DNA of 64,000 nucleotides from Amblyomma americanum. Its lineage: Eukaryota > Arthropoda > Arachnida > Ixodida > Ixodidae. Shown here piece by piece: positions 54,646 to 64,000 of the stretch. The stretch spans positions 1 through 64,000 of the forward strand of contig NW_027526485.1 of assembly GCF_052857255.1 (NCBI RefSeq). The letters run 5' to 3'. Numbering within the stretch: position 1 is the stretch's first letter; every line of letters starts with the position of its first letter. A program made the translations under genes and the position numbers. Below the pieces are notes generated by a model, which was not told where the DNA came from, did no database searches, and worked only from the letters and a program-made list of their open reading frames with translations.

Positions 54646-54651
54646 TTTATT
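54646..54651 (-). terminator. Polyadenylation signal of the DUF4806-type gene
   Basis: AATAAA on the minus strand, 22 bases after the stop codon at 54674. The 3' UTR would be very short. The signal and the exon support each other. Confidence 0.6.
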
Positions 54652-54673
54652 GCATTATTTCACAAAAGCTCCA

Positions 54674-54816
54674 TCAGTGGTCAGGATGGAGTGCCCGCGT
54701 AAGGATCATCCTGACCTTCCGGCCACCGTCCCGGTCCCTGGCGCCACACAAAAAGCTTAGAATACGGGAGTTCATGCGGGCCACATCTGCATCAGGCACC
54801 CTCCGCTCCACAGCAG
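54674..54816 (-). CDS. DUF4806-type protein, terminal exon
   Basis: On the minus strand an acceptor (CTGATTACAG) ends at 54817, and the exon enters in phase 1 with AVERRVPDADVARMNSRILS, FLCGARDRDGGRKVRMIL and TRALHPDH before the stop. The pattern 'A-V-(10-14)-I-x-F-L-x-x-A-(K/R)-D-R-x-G-G-R' is the C-terminal half of the DUF4806 domain found in many arthropod proteins. Phase and content fit the block at 61242-61384. DUF4806 proteins have no established biochemical role that I know of; many tick ones pair the domain with DNA-binding modules. Confidence 0.65.
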
Positions 54817-56330
54817 CTGTAATCAGACACTTAATTACAAACTGTGGAAAACATGAATTCTCAGCTATGTGGCCAAACCTTGTAATAACATAGAGAATAC
54901 TGCAGCAAAAACACATTAAGTGTATTTGCATTACCCACAAAAGTAGGCACGAAATTTGTGCAAATCTGAGAAGGCGTGGAAGCTGCACAAACCAAATTGA
55001 AGAGCACAATGTTGCTAGCGACTCACAAAATGGACTGTTTTCTGAGAAAGCAAAAGAAAAGGGAAAAATCACAGCATGCTCTATTCAAAATTACGGCAAA
55101 TTAACTCTACCTCGAAAACTTGAAAGCATTGTTCCATTCGAATGTGCACCATACTTTTTCGTTATGTAAACCGAATAAAACAAATTTGACCAGCTGTCTG
55201 TAGCTTCCCAATTATTAGCACATCTTTGTAAACATGACAATAAATTTCAGCAAATGCTAATAAACAATGAGCAGAAATCAGTAAATAAATTTTGCTTCTC
55301 GCAAACATGTACTTTTATGTTATAGCCTGTGTATCATACCTTTTATTTCGAACCAGAATATTCAGCTAGAGTCGCATATCATCTATATTATATGTATCTG
55401 CTCTACTAAGCCTGTGAAAGAATGTAATTCCAGTTTCCTGTAATGGCATCACTTTACCTAGAGAACGCTACTGTTAGCCTGTTTGAATAAATAATGCATG
55501 CTAATCCCAAAAAACTCATCCCACTGAAAACAGCCTTGGTAAGCTAAAAATAGCCACAAATTAAAATACAGGTACCACTGCTGCTCACTAATTACACAGC
55601 TGAAAGCAGCACTAACCAATTTTTAGCACATATTCTACATGCTATGTTACACGGCAACTTGAAGATGGTGACCATGGGATCTTTTCTATTGTAAACATCA
55701 CAAACTTGGAACAAGAGGTGGAAAAACTTTAAATTTAAATTCGATATTTTCTGCATTCAATGCATTTTTCCATCTCACAGGCATCAACATACCAATGAGT
55801 CCCGCAAACTTTTTACTGTTAACAAAAAAAGAACAATGTCCTTAAAGGGTGTACTTCTGCGCGCCAATTTAATGCTGGATTATATACTACAGTAATTACT
55901 AATAAAAGATGAGGCTGAATGAAAATTCTATTCTACATTCTCCAGCGGCTGCTCATCATGCATCCACAAAACTATTCACCCATACGACATCTTGGAACTA
56001 GACAATGTTATAAGTACTTTGCTATTGGCAGTTTCCACAGAACCAATGCCATACTGTGGCAGTGCACAGGCGATCAATCAGTCTAGAACATTTTCTCTGA
56101 TGCATAAGTAGTTAACAGTCCATTTGTACATTGTCAGTATTCCAAGGCGGAACTAAATATAGTAAGGGGTACCTTTCACATCGGCATTAGGCAAGCAAGT
56201 GACAAGTTGAGTGCCGCTGCACAATTTGTCTAGTGCCAGCATCGCATAGCACGGAAAGTTTCTAGGAGGTAGTGTAACACTGACAGGGTTTTCATTGACA
56301 ATGTGGCCTGCCACAGATTACCCCAATCTA
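54817..56330. other. Intron of the DUF4806-type gene, AT-rich
   Basis: No domain or repeat is recognised. It lies between the terminal exon and the pogo/Tigger insertion and contains no long open frame. The gene assignment depends on the exon model. Confidence 0.45.
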
Positions 56331-58447
56331 CCGTATTTACTCGAATGTAACGCTAGTTTTTTTACCGAAAGTAGAAAGAAAATGTCATCCCCCGCGTTAC
56401 CATCGAATACTAGGATTAAAAACGCTATGAAGAGCACCAAACACACACTATTAAAATCATTTCATGTGTCAAACGTGTGCGTTGATCGTACTGGTCATTC
56501 GAAATCACGCAGTCCAACTCGCCGGTCAACCAGTACGCGAACCACAGGTCACAACTGCTAGGAAAAAGCGGCAACCTAATCGCAAACGCAAAAAAAAACG
56601 ACGTCAATGAGAACGAGCCAACAGGAGTTGACGCCAGCTAGTCACTGGCGCGATAAGAGGGCACCACCTCTTGACGAATGCTCGCAACCTGTAGCGAGGT
56701 TGTCTAGAAACCATGACCGCAAAATGGAACGGCCATCTCGGAGGCACTGAGCGCTCGCAATCGCCGCCAAGATGCCGGCAAAGGCGCGAGCGATCCCATC
56801 GCCATCTGTCTGTTAATCCTTGCAACTGATCCAAAGACGTGGCCCCGTGACTAACATGCAGCAGGGCATGGAGCAGCGCGCTTTGTTCGCTGTTTCTCGT
56901 GTTTGGTGCCAGTGCGTGCAGTTGTGCGTTCCGTGCTTCGAGTCTTAGGCCTATCCCCATAAAACGGTCGAGTTGTCGTCAAGCGGAATGACGTGCTCAC
57001 ACGTTCAGTATACAGCTGGCATCAAGCGCAACGCTATTTCGCTTGCTGAGAGAAATTCAGCGGCTTCAAGACATTTTTGACGTCAACGAATTGACGATCA
57101 GGGGATGGAGGAAACATCGCGAGGAATTGTTTAACTGCAACAGCCTGCGAAAAGGCTTTCAGGGGCCCAAGAAAGGCCGCTTCCCGGTGTTGTAGCGTCG
57201 CGTTGCAGAGTTCATTAGCGAGCAACGTCCTTGACTACTTGGAGTAAGCATTGAAATGCTTCAGTGCAATGCACAGGAGTTTGCGCGAAACACGGGTTTG
57301 ACCCAAAACCAGTTTAAGGCATCACGAGGCTGCGTGCAGAAGTTTATGCGAAGGGCCGGGTTCTCCCTTCGACGCACGACTTCTATTTGCCAGAAGCTGC
57401 CCGGGGACTTCGAATCAAAACTTCGAGAGTTCCAGCGCTACGTCGTCAATCTTCGTCGTTCTCCCAACATGCCACTTGGACATATCGGCAATGCCGACCA
57501 GACCCCCGTGTATCTGGACATGCCTGTGTCCAGAACAGTGCACAATTCTGGTGAGCATGAAGTTCGCCTTAGAAGCACAGGCAACGAAAAAAATTGGATT
57601 ACCATTATGCTGGCATGTTTAGCTGACGGCCGCAAGCTCCCTCCATCATTTTTCGCCGGAAGACGATCCCAAAGGAAACTCCCGAAAGACGTTATCGTGA
57701 GCTCTTACGAAAAAGGTTGAATGGACTCGAATCTTGTCATAGATTTGATTCAATGCGTGTGGGACCGAAGGCCAGGCGCATTGCTGCATCTGGAAGCAAT
57801 ATTGGTTCTGGACTCTTTCCAAGGTCACCTGCCACCCGGCGTCAAACAAAAGCTACAGCGTGACTGAACGCATCTCGTTGTTATACCGGGTGGCAAGACC
57901 TCCATTCTCCAGCCTCTGGACGTTTGCATGAACAAGCCCTTCAAGGATGGCTTGCGACAATTATACTGGGAGTGGATTGAAAGCGGGTCAACAACACCTG
58001 CAGGTAGGCTGAAAAGCCCAAGCGCGTCTACCGTTGCCCACTGGGTTTCAGCAGCCTGTTACGGGCTGCCTGATGATTTGGGTTACCGCGCATTTAATAA
58101 ATGCTCAATTTCAAATGCTCTAGACGGAAGCGAGGACGACCTGCTGTGGGAGGCAGCTAGTGACAAAGAAGAGTCAAGCTATGATGATGAGAGTGACGGC
58201 GACAACTGCCGTGAGGAAGAGGGTGTATAGGAACGCCTGTTTGGCTTGTATTTCAATAAAGTTGTCTTTGACCCTCAGAACTATGCGATGTCAGTTCCTC
58301 GCGTCATATTCTGGTTCTTTCAGTTTTTCTGTCGCACGCCCGAAGTCCAAGCTCGCCTTACAAACGTAGTTTTTTTCCCCCTTTTCACACCCTAAATGTC
58401 GACCATCGGGTTACAATCATGGTCGCGTTACATTCGAGTAAATACGG
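56331..58447 (+). mobile_element. pogo/Tigger-like DNA transposon with 23-bp inverted repeats
   Basis: 56331-56353 and 58425-58447 are perfect reverse complements (CCGTATTTACTCGAATGTAACGC). The 2.1-kb element between them encodes a pogo-type transposase. The left edge is preceded by TA, as expected for this superfamily, but the right edge is followed by AA, so the target duplication is not intact. It lies in an intron of the minus-strand host gene. Confidence 0.88.
56988..58230 (+). pseudogene. pogo/Tigger-like transposase, broken by stops
   Basis: The ATG at 56988 begins a helix-turn-helix region (VQYTAGIKRNAISLAERNSA), then after a frameshift ELTIRGWRKHREELFNC. A CENP-B-type DNA-binding domain follows (FARNTGLTQNQFKASRGCVQ, KFMRRAGFSLRR). 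The DDE/DDD core has NADQTPVYLDMPVSRTVH (first Asp), LVLDSFQGHLPPGVKQKLQ (second Asp) and LQPLDVCMNKPFKDGLRQLY (third Asp). The C-terminus is KCSISNALDGSEDD plus an acidic tail. Stops fall near 57195, 57231, 57718 and 57864. All three catalytic Asp codons remain, so it failed through nonsense changes. The fragment at 2.8 kb is a distant relative. Confidence 0.88.
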
Positions 58448-58515
58448 AAGAATGCTGCTTCGCCCAATGGTTTACCCCTAATTAGGTTCATCATTGTCAT
58501 CACGCTAAGAAGAAC

Positions 58516-59752
58516 CTTAGTAGTGCACGCATTTACGCTTAGCCGCATTCTATACGCAACCCCATATCTCAAATTGAACCGCACGGAAATCGAACGCGTG
58601 AACGCAATGATCCGCCTTGCGACTAAGGCAGCCCTAAACCTACCTCGTAGCGCTAGCACAGCCAAACTTCTTGCACTAGGCATACATAATACTATTCAGG
58701 AACTAGTTGACGCGCACCTTCAGACACAGTACCTTAGACTTGCCACGAGCGCCACTGGCCGCCATATACTCTCCTCCCTTCACATCAACATACCGCTAAC
58801 CAGTCAACCCTTATAGCCATCCCTCGACACATCCATTCACCTCTCGTTGTGAAACCCCTTCCTCGAAACGTCCATCCCCAATATCACATCCCTCGCCGCG
58901 TACCTCGCTCTAATGCCCTCCATAAGTATTATGGGCAAGCCCACGATGCCGTTTGGGTAGACGCCGCATGTACAGCGCATGAAGCTGTAGCAGTTGCCTA
59001 CAATCCAACCCTACCTCACCCCCTAACTCACCGTCTTCCCTCGAGCTTTACGCCTGAGGAGGCAGAGGAGACCGCCATCGCCCTAGCCCTTGCACATTCT
59101 TACGCCCCAATACATCTTCAGCGGCTCCAAAACGGCTCTGTCCAACTTTACCAGGGGCAGGATTCACGCCCCTGCCTGGCAATTGTTGAACACCCCTACC
59201 AAAAATTTACCACGCAGGGTAGAGCTTCAGTGGCTGCCGGCTCACTCTGGGAACCATGGAAACGAGGCTGCCGATAAATTGGCCCGAGGTCTGATTTGCC
59301 GGGCTCAGGACAGTCTCGATCCAGGATTCTCGAGGGAGCGGGCGCACACATTTGCGGAGCTCACGCAAATACCCCGTTTGGACCGTCGGACTTACCCTCC
59401 TCCCCACCCCTCTCTTAAGCATTCCCAACAGATGCTCTTCAGACGCCTCCAGACCCGCTCGTTGTCATCCCCTCAGCTTTTATCCCACTACTGCGGCACA
59501 TCCCCTGCATGCTCCCTATGCGGTGACCTCCCCGCCACACTCTCCCATATCCTTTTCGGCTGCCCTGCTGACCCTCCCCCGCGAGAACAGCACGCCATCT
59601 CGAGCTGGGAGGACTGGGAGGTCCTGCTTATGTCTGCAGACCCGACATCGCAGCTTGCTGCGGTGACTCGGGCTGCCGACGACATGTCCCGGCATGACCT
59701 ACTTGATGCAGTGCGGGACCGCGCAGTGGCCCAGGCACCCAGCTGGGTCTAA
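58516..59752 (+). pseudogene. I-group element D ORF2 C-terminus: RNase H with a lost Asp
   Basis: The thumb has ATKAALNLPRSASTAKLLAL and GIHNTIQELVDAHLQTQYLR. RNase H: DAVWVDAACTAHEAVAVAYN (first Asp), EEAEETAIALALAHS (Glu), then after a frameshift YIFSGSKTALSNFTRGRI, where the second catalytic Asp is Gly. WLPAHSGNHGNEAADKLARG is the intact final block. A CSLCGDLPATLSHILFGC zinc tail precedes the end at 59752. Stops at about 58816 and the shift near 59110 break it. Confidence 0.85.
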
Positions 59753-59790
59753 AACTCATCTGCTCAATAAAGTTTTTCTGTCTATCTGTC
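58516..59790 (+). mobile_element. I-group element D, 5'-truncated 3' fragment
   Basis: Starts in the RT thumb (LSRILYATPYLKLNRTEIER) and runs through RNase H to a CTCAATAAAGTTTTTCTGTC tail at about 59764-59783. Intronic in the host-gene model, on the opposite strand. Confidence 0.82.
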
Positions 59791-61241
59791 TGTGTAGTTT
59801 TTCACACGATATGTGACAGGCTTGCTTCGACCACAAAAGGAAGGAGCAAACAACTGAAACGTTATGAAAAATTTCAAAGCCAATAAAAAGAGGGGGCTGT
59901 ACCAATACAGGGCCTGATCCCAGAACTGGCCCAGCTAAAAGAGGGCTGGGCAAATGCTAGAAAATATTAGCTAACAAATGTCAGTGTCAAAATTCTTGTG
60001 TGCGACTCTCTCAACTGCTGTTTGCATTTTGCAGGGTTTTTTTCGCAAATTACTTTTCTGGCCTCTAACTTAAGGGTGTCCACTTGGAATCGAAGGTGGT
60101 CTAGATGTGAGTAACGTTGAAAATTAAAGAGCTCAAATTTAAGCTATAGGGTCGCAAAAGGGGGGTTGAAAAAGTGGGAATCAAATATGTGCATTATATA
60201 GTGGAAATGCCACTGAGCGTTCTTGTCACGTACAAGTCCTCGAGAGCAAGCTGGTAAATTGCAAGACATTTTCGAAAATTCGCGCTCTTGCTCCGCAACC
60301 CATGTCACCAGATGTTCGCCAGAGATTGCGCGCATTGCATTGGCTAACGCAAATGACGTCATGATGCAGAGTGCTATCACTGGTTCGCTAGCAATACAGA
60401 GAAAAAGGACGGTTGCTTGCCCGGCCCCGAAGGTGACTGCACCATCTCCCCCTTTGTATTCCCTCCTCTGTCTGTAGCTGTGGCGGCTGGTGTACGAGTT
60501 GAGAGGTAAAACGTAGAGGCAGTACTTAATTGCAAATATCTCTGCTTTACATAAGCTATAATGAAAATTTTTTGCAGGAGGTTGATAGGCCATTCAGTAT
60601 CTACCAGTTTCATCAGCATTTCTTACCCTCATTGGGCCCCTCCCCTTTCAGTGCCTTTTTAAGGCTCGAACAAGAATGCCACAATTTGGTGCTTGGTTTT
60701 GGTCAGATGATAATCATTTCCTGATAACGAAACAAGCTTGTAAATTCAACAGACCATTAAGCTATGATAATTAAGATTTAGTGTTTTAGAGCAATTCCCA
60801 AGAAAAGCAGACAAAAAATTTATTTTAGTAATAATCGAAATAAAAAGCTCTTTTAATGCACTGCAAGTTGAGAGAACCAAAGTAATAGTTCAGAGAAATC
60901 AAAATTCAAATTAAAGAGTTCTTTTACTTTTTGTTGTCCAGTAAAGCAACCACAGTGGCCCTAAAAGAAATATCAATCATCTCTTCAAGCAGATAATTCT
61001 GAAGGCCAAATGCTTGCTGCCAGTTAAATTGAACCAGAAGTACCAGGAAAAAGGGTGTATCTATGGATCATTTCTTCTCAAAACAATTGAATTTACTGCT
61101 TAGCACATAAAATCAAAGCCACAGTGAATCAAGCAACCAGTTAAACACAATGCTTAAAGAGAATGCGAGGGACCAGAAACATCACAAAGTGCAAACAAGG
61201 ACAAACAAACATGGCATGCGAAAACTCCCCAACAACAACAC
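59791..61241. other. Intronic, unassigned
   Basis: No domain is recognised. 60180-60480 is GC-richer than its surroundings and open on both strands, but shows no recognisable protein. AT-rich otherwise. Confidence 0.4.
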
Positions 61242-61384
61242 AATACAGGCAAAGCTTCCTAAAAGGTCGCCTGTGCCTTCCACCTTCCAGCGTAAACTGC
61301 AAGGCGACTGGAGTCTTTACAAAATTTTTCAGGATGAGGTGTGTAGCCTCGTCCACTGTGTCGCCTCCGATCAAAGAGAAGCCG
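61242..61384 (-). CDS. DUF4806-type protein, penultimate exon
   Basis: The minus strand reads GFSLIGGDTVDEATHLILKN, FVKTPVALQFTLEGGRHRRP and FRKLCLY. DUF4806 domains typically begin with an 'L-S-x-(I/V)-G-G-x-x-x-x-D-A-x-x-x-I' segment and carry a 'G-x-x-x-K-x-x-F-x-x-L' middle; both are here. Using the acceptor at 61385-61386 (CATCAAG) and a weak donor after 61242 (GTGTTG), the exon exits in phase 1, which fits the terminal exon exactly (LYSAVERR). The acceptor enters in phase 2, which does not match the upstream block at 63244, so an exon is missing from the model or the gene is damaged. Likely nuclear, function unknown. Confidence 0.6.
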
Positions 61385-62280
61385 CTTGATGCGAAAACCA
61401 TTATAGCACAAATTATAATAAGATGTTGAGTACAAATAAAGAATAAATGAGCATTTATAAATTGTCATATTTATTGCATACAAGGCACAGCAAATAAGGC
61501 CTCTACCTATGCTTGGCACCCAGAAATTGTTATACCCTTTTTTCCCCAAAGAATAGCTATTTCATGCACATGATGAAAAAAAAATGCATGTGCAGCCATA
61601 ATAAATGCAGCGTTACACCTGCCTTCACTGCATTGCTTAGAAGAATGTGGCTGGTACCAAGCTGATCGAAACATGCTCAAGCCATGAGCGACAGCTTTTC
61701 AGTGTGATGCGACAAAGCATGCCCTATTAACCCCTCAACCCCCTCCCCGAATATTCCTTAACTGTACCGGAAACCTAAGATTCTTTTCATAAAATTTCAT
61801 GCAAGCAAACTGCAAGACATTGATCAAGAGTGACAAAGGTAAAAAAAGGCACAGCAAAGAGATGAAGACCATGCTGAAACTTCCAAAAAATGCAAATCTG
61901 TGAGAACAATACAAATACACTTATCTCGCACTCCATATTTTCATGCCTGCAGGTTCCCGCAAAAGTTCAATTTTCTAGGCGGGTACTTTTAATTTTCGTT
62001 ACTTCGAGCAGCCATAAATTTAAGTTCAAGCATACTGCATAACTGATAACCTGGCGACATCAAACATCAGGAAATTTTATTCGTGCTATCCTGGGAGGGG
62101 GGGGAGGCACTGCATCAATCTGTGTCGAGACCTTCACGGCACGGACTGTGCTGTCTACACTAGCACCGTGCCATGGCCGCCAATTCGGAAGGCTCACAGG
62201 AAAAGCTACACCTCCTCAACTGAAAACTAAACATATTGACAGATTTGCCTGTCTGGTTGGGTTTGAAGACATAACAAACT
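61385..62280. other. Intronic, unassigned
   Basis: AT-rich. A small exon may be hidden in 61385-63243 because the phases of the flanking blocks do not fit together, but I could not find a convincing candidate. Confidence 0.4.
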
Positions 62281-62311
62281 CACAACTCCAACCAAAATTC
62301 AAATTTTTTTC

Positions 62312-62757
62312 AGGATTCGGGCGACAGCATCGCCCAAATCCTGAAAAAATCGAGCATCCAGGTTACGCACGAGCCCACAAACACTGTTGGGCTTTGCCTA
62401 CCTGTTCTCAAAGACCAGCCGCGGAGAGAAAGAGCCCAAGGCATTGTCTGCAAAATTCCATGCGCCAACTGCGACGCAAGCTACATCGGCAACACCAAAA
62501 ATTTCAGAAAGAATACGGCAACATAAAAACGACGTCCGCAAATTCGCAAGAGAACGCAATCCAGTAGCCGAACATTCCGAGGACTCCGACCATAGAATCA
62601 ACTTCGAAGAAACCCGCATCCTCGGAACCGAAACAAATTACCACAAAAGGCTCCTTCTGGAATCCTGGCATATACCGCACAAAATGAAACCTGCCCCCAG
62701 TATATGCCCAGGGACTTCGCTCTTCAACCACCTCAATGCAATGCGCCAGCTTGACTA
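62312..62757 (+). pseudogene. Penelope-like GIY-YIG endonuclease remnant
   Basis: The frame reads DSGDSIAQILKKSSIQVTHE, VGLCLPVLKDQPRRERAQ, then GIVCKIPCANCDASYIGNTK. GIV-C and SYIG mark the two strands of the GIY-YIG fold (Cys replaces the first Tyr), and CANCD is the Penelope-specific Cys pair. A one-base shift at about 62500 leads to RIRQHKNDVRKFARERN, VAEHSEDSDHRINFEETRIL and TETNYHKRLLLESWHI, the rest of the domain. It would nick target DNA for retrotransposition. The RT portion upstream is lost. Confidence 0.8.
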
Positions 62758-62881
62758 ACAGCCTAAACCCCCTCCCCCTCCCCCCGCGCCTTTTGCGTCA
62801 CAGCTGTCGTTCCTTTGACCCCCCCCCCCCCCCCTCCCCTCCATACATAAAAGACGCTAGCTATACTGCCCTCAGTCACCC

Positions 62882-62912
62882 CTGATGATGGAGCCGAGTC
62901 GGCTTCGAAACG
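62882..62912 (+). ncRNA. Hammerhead-like motif at the Penelope-like element's end
   Basis: CTGATGA (62882-62888), one extra T, a stem GGAGCCG / CGGCTTC with a short AGT loop (62890-62906, one G-U pair), GAAA (62907-62910) and a following CGCCGGGTTAAAG that could form a short stem III. Penelope-like elements are known to carry hammerhead ribozymes in their terminal repeats. The extra base between CTGATGA and the stem departs from the strict consensus, and I could not pair a convincing stem I, so self-cleavage is uncertain. Confidence 0.45.
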
Positions 62913-62950
62913 CCGGGTTAAAGTTGAAATTTTCGGTTGGAGTTGTGCAG

Positions 62951-63243
62951 CTTATTATAAACTTCCTCTGCTGCAGCCTTCTAGAATGCTGTACCCATGC
63001 TGTCCCACAAAATAAGCCATAGCCACTTCAGCTTTGGCTTAAAGCTGTACTCAAGGTGATTGTGAGCTCATCTTTTCACCGCGTGAACTCAAGCACCAAG
63101 TAACCACATAATTTTGAATAACCAGTGAACACTGCCGACAGATACAATACTGATTGCAGAATTTCCATGTTTACGAATCAGATTATAAAACTTGCAATGA
63201 GAAAAACATTTCTTTACAACAACCACTGAAAAGCCTGGCTTAC
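62951..63243. other. Intronic, unassigned
   Basis: Nothing recognised. It directly follows the Penelope-like fragment. Confidence 0.35.
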
Positions 63244-63425
63244 CAGAACAGCGCTTCTGTCAGGGTCTTCAAGGATTTCTTCTAGTTCCTCAACATCTCC
63301 CATGGAACTCAATGGGATCAGCTCTTCTCCAAGACAATGCTACAGACCAGCTGCGTGATTCCCTTTGAGCTCTTTGATGCCAGCTCTGATCTCCATCAGG
63401 AGCTGCACTGTCCGACTTTTGAAGC
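63244..63425 (-). CDS. DUF4806-type protein, exon with linker helix and an in-frame TAG
   Basis: Bounded by a good acceptor (TTGAACATTTCAG) and a consensus donor (GTAAGC). The frame set by the 63711-63765 block reads GFKSRTVQLLMEIRAGIKEL, KGNHAAGL, a TAG, then HCLGEELIPLSSMGDVEELE and EILEDPDRSAVL. The segments before and after the stop are what precedes DUF4806 in related proteins: an amphipathic helix and an 'FPL-x-(S/T)-x-x-(D/E)-x-(E)-x-L-E' linker. The stop is real in this sequence, so this is a pseudogene, an assembly error or a read-through case. The donor exits in phase 0. Confidence 0.55.
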
Positions 63426-63710
63426 CTGAAATGTTCAAAATCCATGATTAGAGAAAGACTGCTTATATCCCTCTGAGTTCTTTGGTATGACTAAAGGTAT
63501 CACAATTTGGTTTGGACCAAACACTGATTGCATAGCACAGAAATAATTTTTTTTTAATTCGGTGCCACTTGAAAATGGTCAGTATCCCCGAGATGAACGC
63601 ACTAGTTGCTGCACTACAAAGTACAAGTTGTCGAGTGTTTTGAAGGAAAAAAAAGTAGAACACGACTGCATTACTGGGTCCCATTCGCATCACGCATTTA
63701 TTAGGTCTAC

Positions 63711-63765
63711 CTTTATCCAACTTGAACCCAACAAGCTTCTCAGCTTGATAGAGCAGCTGTGTATT
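63711..63765 (-). CDS. DUF4806-type protein, short upstream exon (candidate)
   Basis: 55 bases between a strong acceptor (CTCGAACCTTTTCAG) and a donor (GTAGAC) on the minus strand, reading NTQLLYQAEKLVGFKLDK. It exits with one base, matching the two-base start of the 63244-63425 block to give a Gly codon. That phase match, the splice sites and the order are the evidence; no domain is recognisable. Confidence 0.45.
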
Positions 63766-64000
63766 CTGAAAAGGTTCGAGGTTTTTGATATGAGCGAAAC
63801 GCATGTCCACTCATGATTTTGAGAGCGCACTGCACAACATAATCTGTTTGTGACCTGTAGTAAACTGTCAAAACATGCATCAGAGCAAAAAAGAGAAAGC
63901 TTCATGGCCTGTGGGTAGCGCGCCTGTCTCACAGGATTCAATTTCCACTACCACCTCTTAAAGAAATTTGGTGTATCTGAACATTGCTGAGCTGTTCCTG
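63766..64000. other. Window end, unassigned
   Basis: 63905-63955 contains GTGGGTAGCGCGCCTGTCTC and GGATTCAATTTCC, a weak tRNA-like pattern (A- and B-box-like) that may be a decayed SINE head. Not enough for a call. Further 5' exons of the minus-strand gene would lie beyond the window. Confidence 0.3.

Larger units (their letters stand above)
62281..62950 (+). mobile_element. Penelope-like element, 3' fragment
   Basis: It holds a GIY-YIG endonuclease remnant (62312-62757), then a C-rich stretch and a hammerhead-like end (62882-62912). Short imperfect inverted repeats flank it: CACAACTCCAACC...AAATTCAAA at 62281-62303 and TTGAAATTTTCGGTTGGAGT onward at 62924-62947. RT is absent. GIY-YIG next to structured pseudo-LTR-like ends is the Penelope layout. 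Confidence 0.75.

Noticed and set aside
63900..63960. tRNA-like pattern near the window end
   Set aside because: Only weak A- and B-box resemblance, with no aminoacyl stem and no SINE body.

Overview
The window looks like nuclear DNA of a hard tick, probably a metastriate. The main clue is a set of about a dozen tRNA-derived SINE copies and fragments. They share a head resembling 'CCGCGGTGGCTCAGTGG', the B-box 'GGTTCGAACCC', and a body ending in 'GCGCCATTTCCTTTCC', and they resemble the Ruka-type tick SINEs. RNase H-bearing I-group retroposons, L1/Tx1-like and CR1-like elements, Ty3/Gypsy elements, a pogo/Tigger transposon and a Penelope-like fragment fit the same reading. Nothing is bacterial or viral: there are no operons, ribosome-binding sites or CRISPR array.

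Layout. 1-2.7 kb: AT-rich sequence with one long perfect hairpin. 2.7-6.8 kb: a decayed minus-strand Ty3/Gypsy with a CR1-like element inserted between protease and RT, and a pogo fragment beyond its integrase end. 7.2-9.3 kb: a 41-bp tandem repeat, a minus-strand CR1-like element and a compound microsatellite. 10.8-14.4 kb: an L1-like scrap, SINEs, a second perfect hairpin and an I-like 3' scrap. 14.4-18.9 kb: I-group element A, plus strand, internally deleted. 19.6-30.6 kb: I-group element B, minus strand, with a complete 5.9-kb Ty3/Gypsy (two 371-bp LTRs, ATAT duplication) inserted in its 3' UTR. 31.7-34.3 kb: element B', a 5'-truncated plus-strand copy of B, so B and B' form a large inverted repeat; B' also preserves the empty Gypsy target site. 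34.6-40.6 kb: I-group element C, containing a small hammerhead-like hairpin. 42.2 kb: a diverged solo LTR of the 19.8-kb Gypsy family. 45.9-46.6 kb: a host C2H2 zinc-finger exon with seven fingers. 48.4-48.9 kb: two possible alternative terminal exons. 48.9-53.5 kb: an L1/Tx1-like element. 53.9-54.4 kb: a 48-bp GGGCCC-rich minisatellite.

54.6-63.8 kb: pieces of a minus-strand host gene with a DUF4806-type C-terminal domain, assembled here from four exon-like blocks. Its introns hold a pogo/Tigger transposon with 23-bp inverted repeats, an I-group 3' fragment and a Penelope-like fragment. One block carries an in-frame stop and one junction is phase-incompatible, so it may be a pseudogene or an exon may be missing from my model.

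Almost every long open frame is a broken mobile-element gene. The only host coding sequence I can support is the zinc-finger exon, the DUF4806 blocks and, weakly, the 48.4-48.9 kb pair. Family names come from recognising motifs by eye; no search was run.
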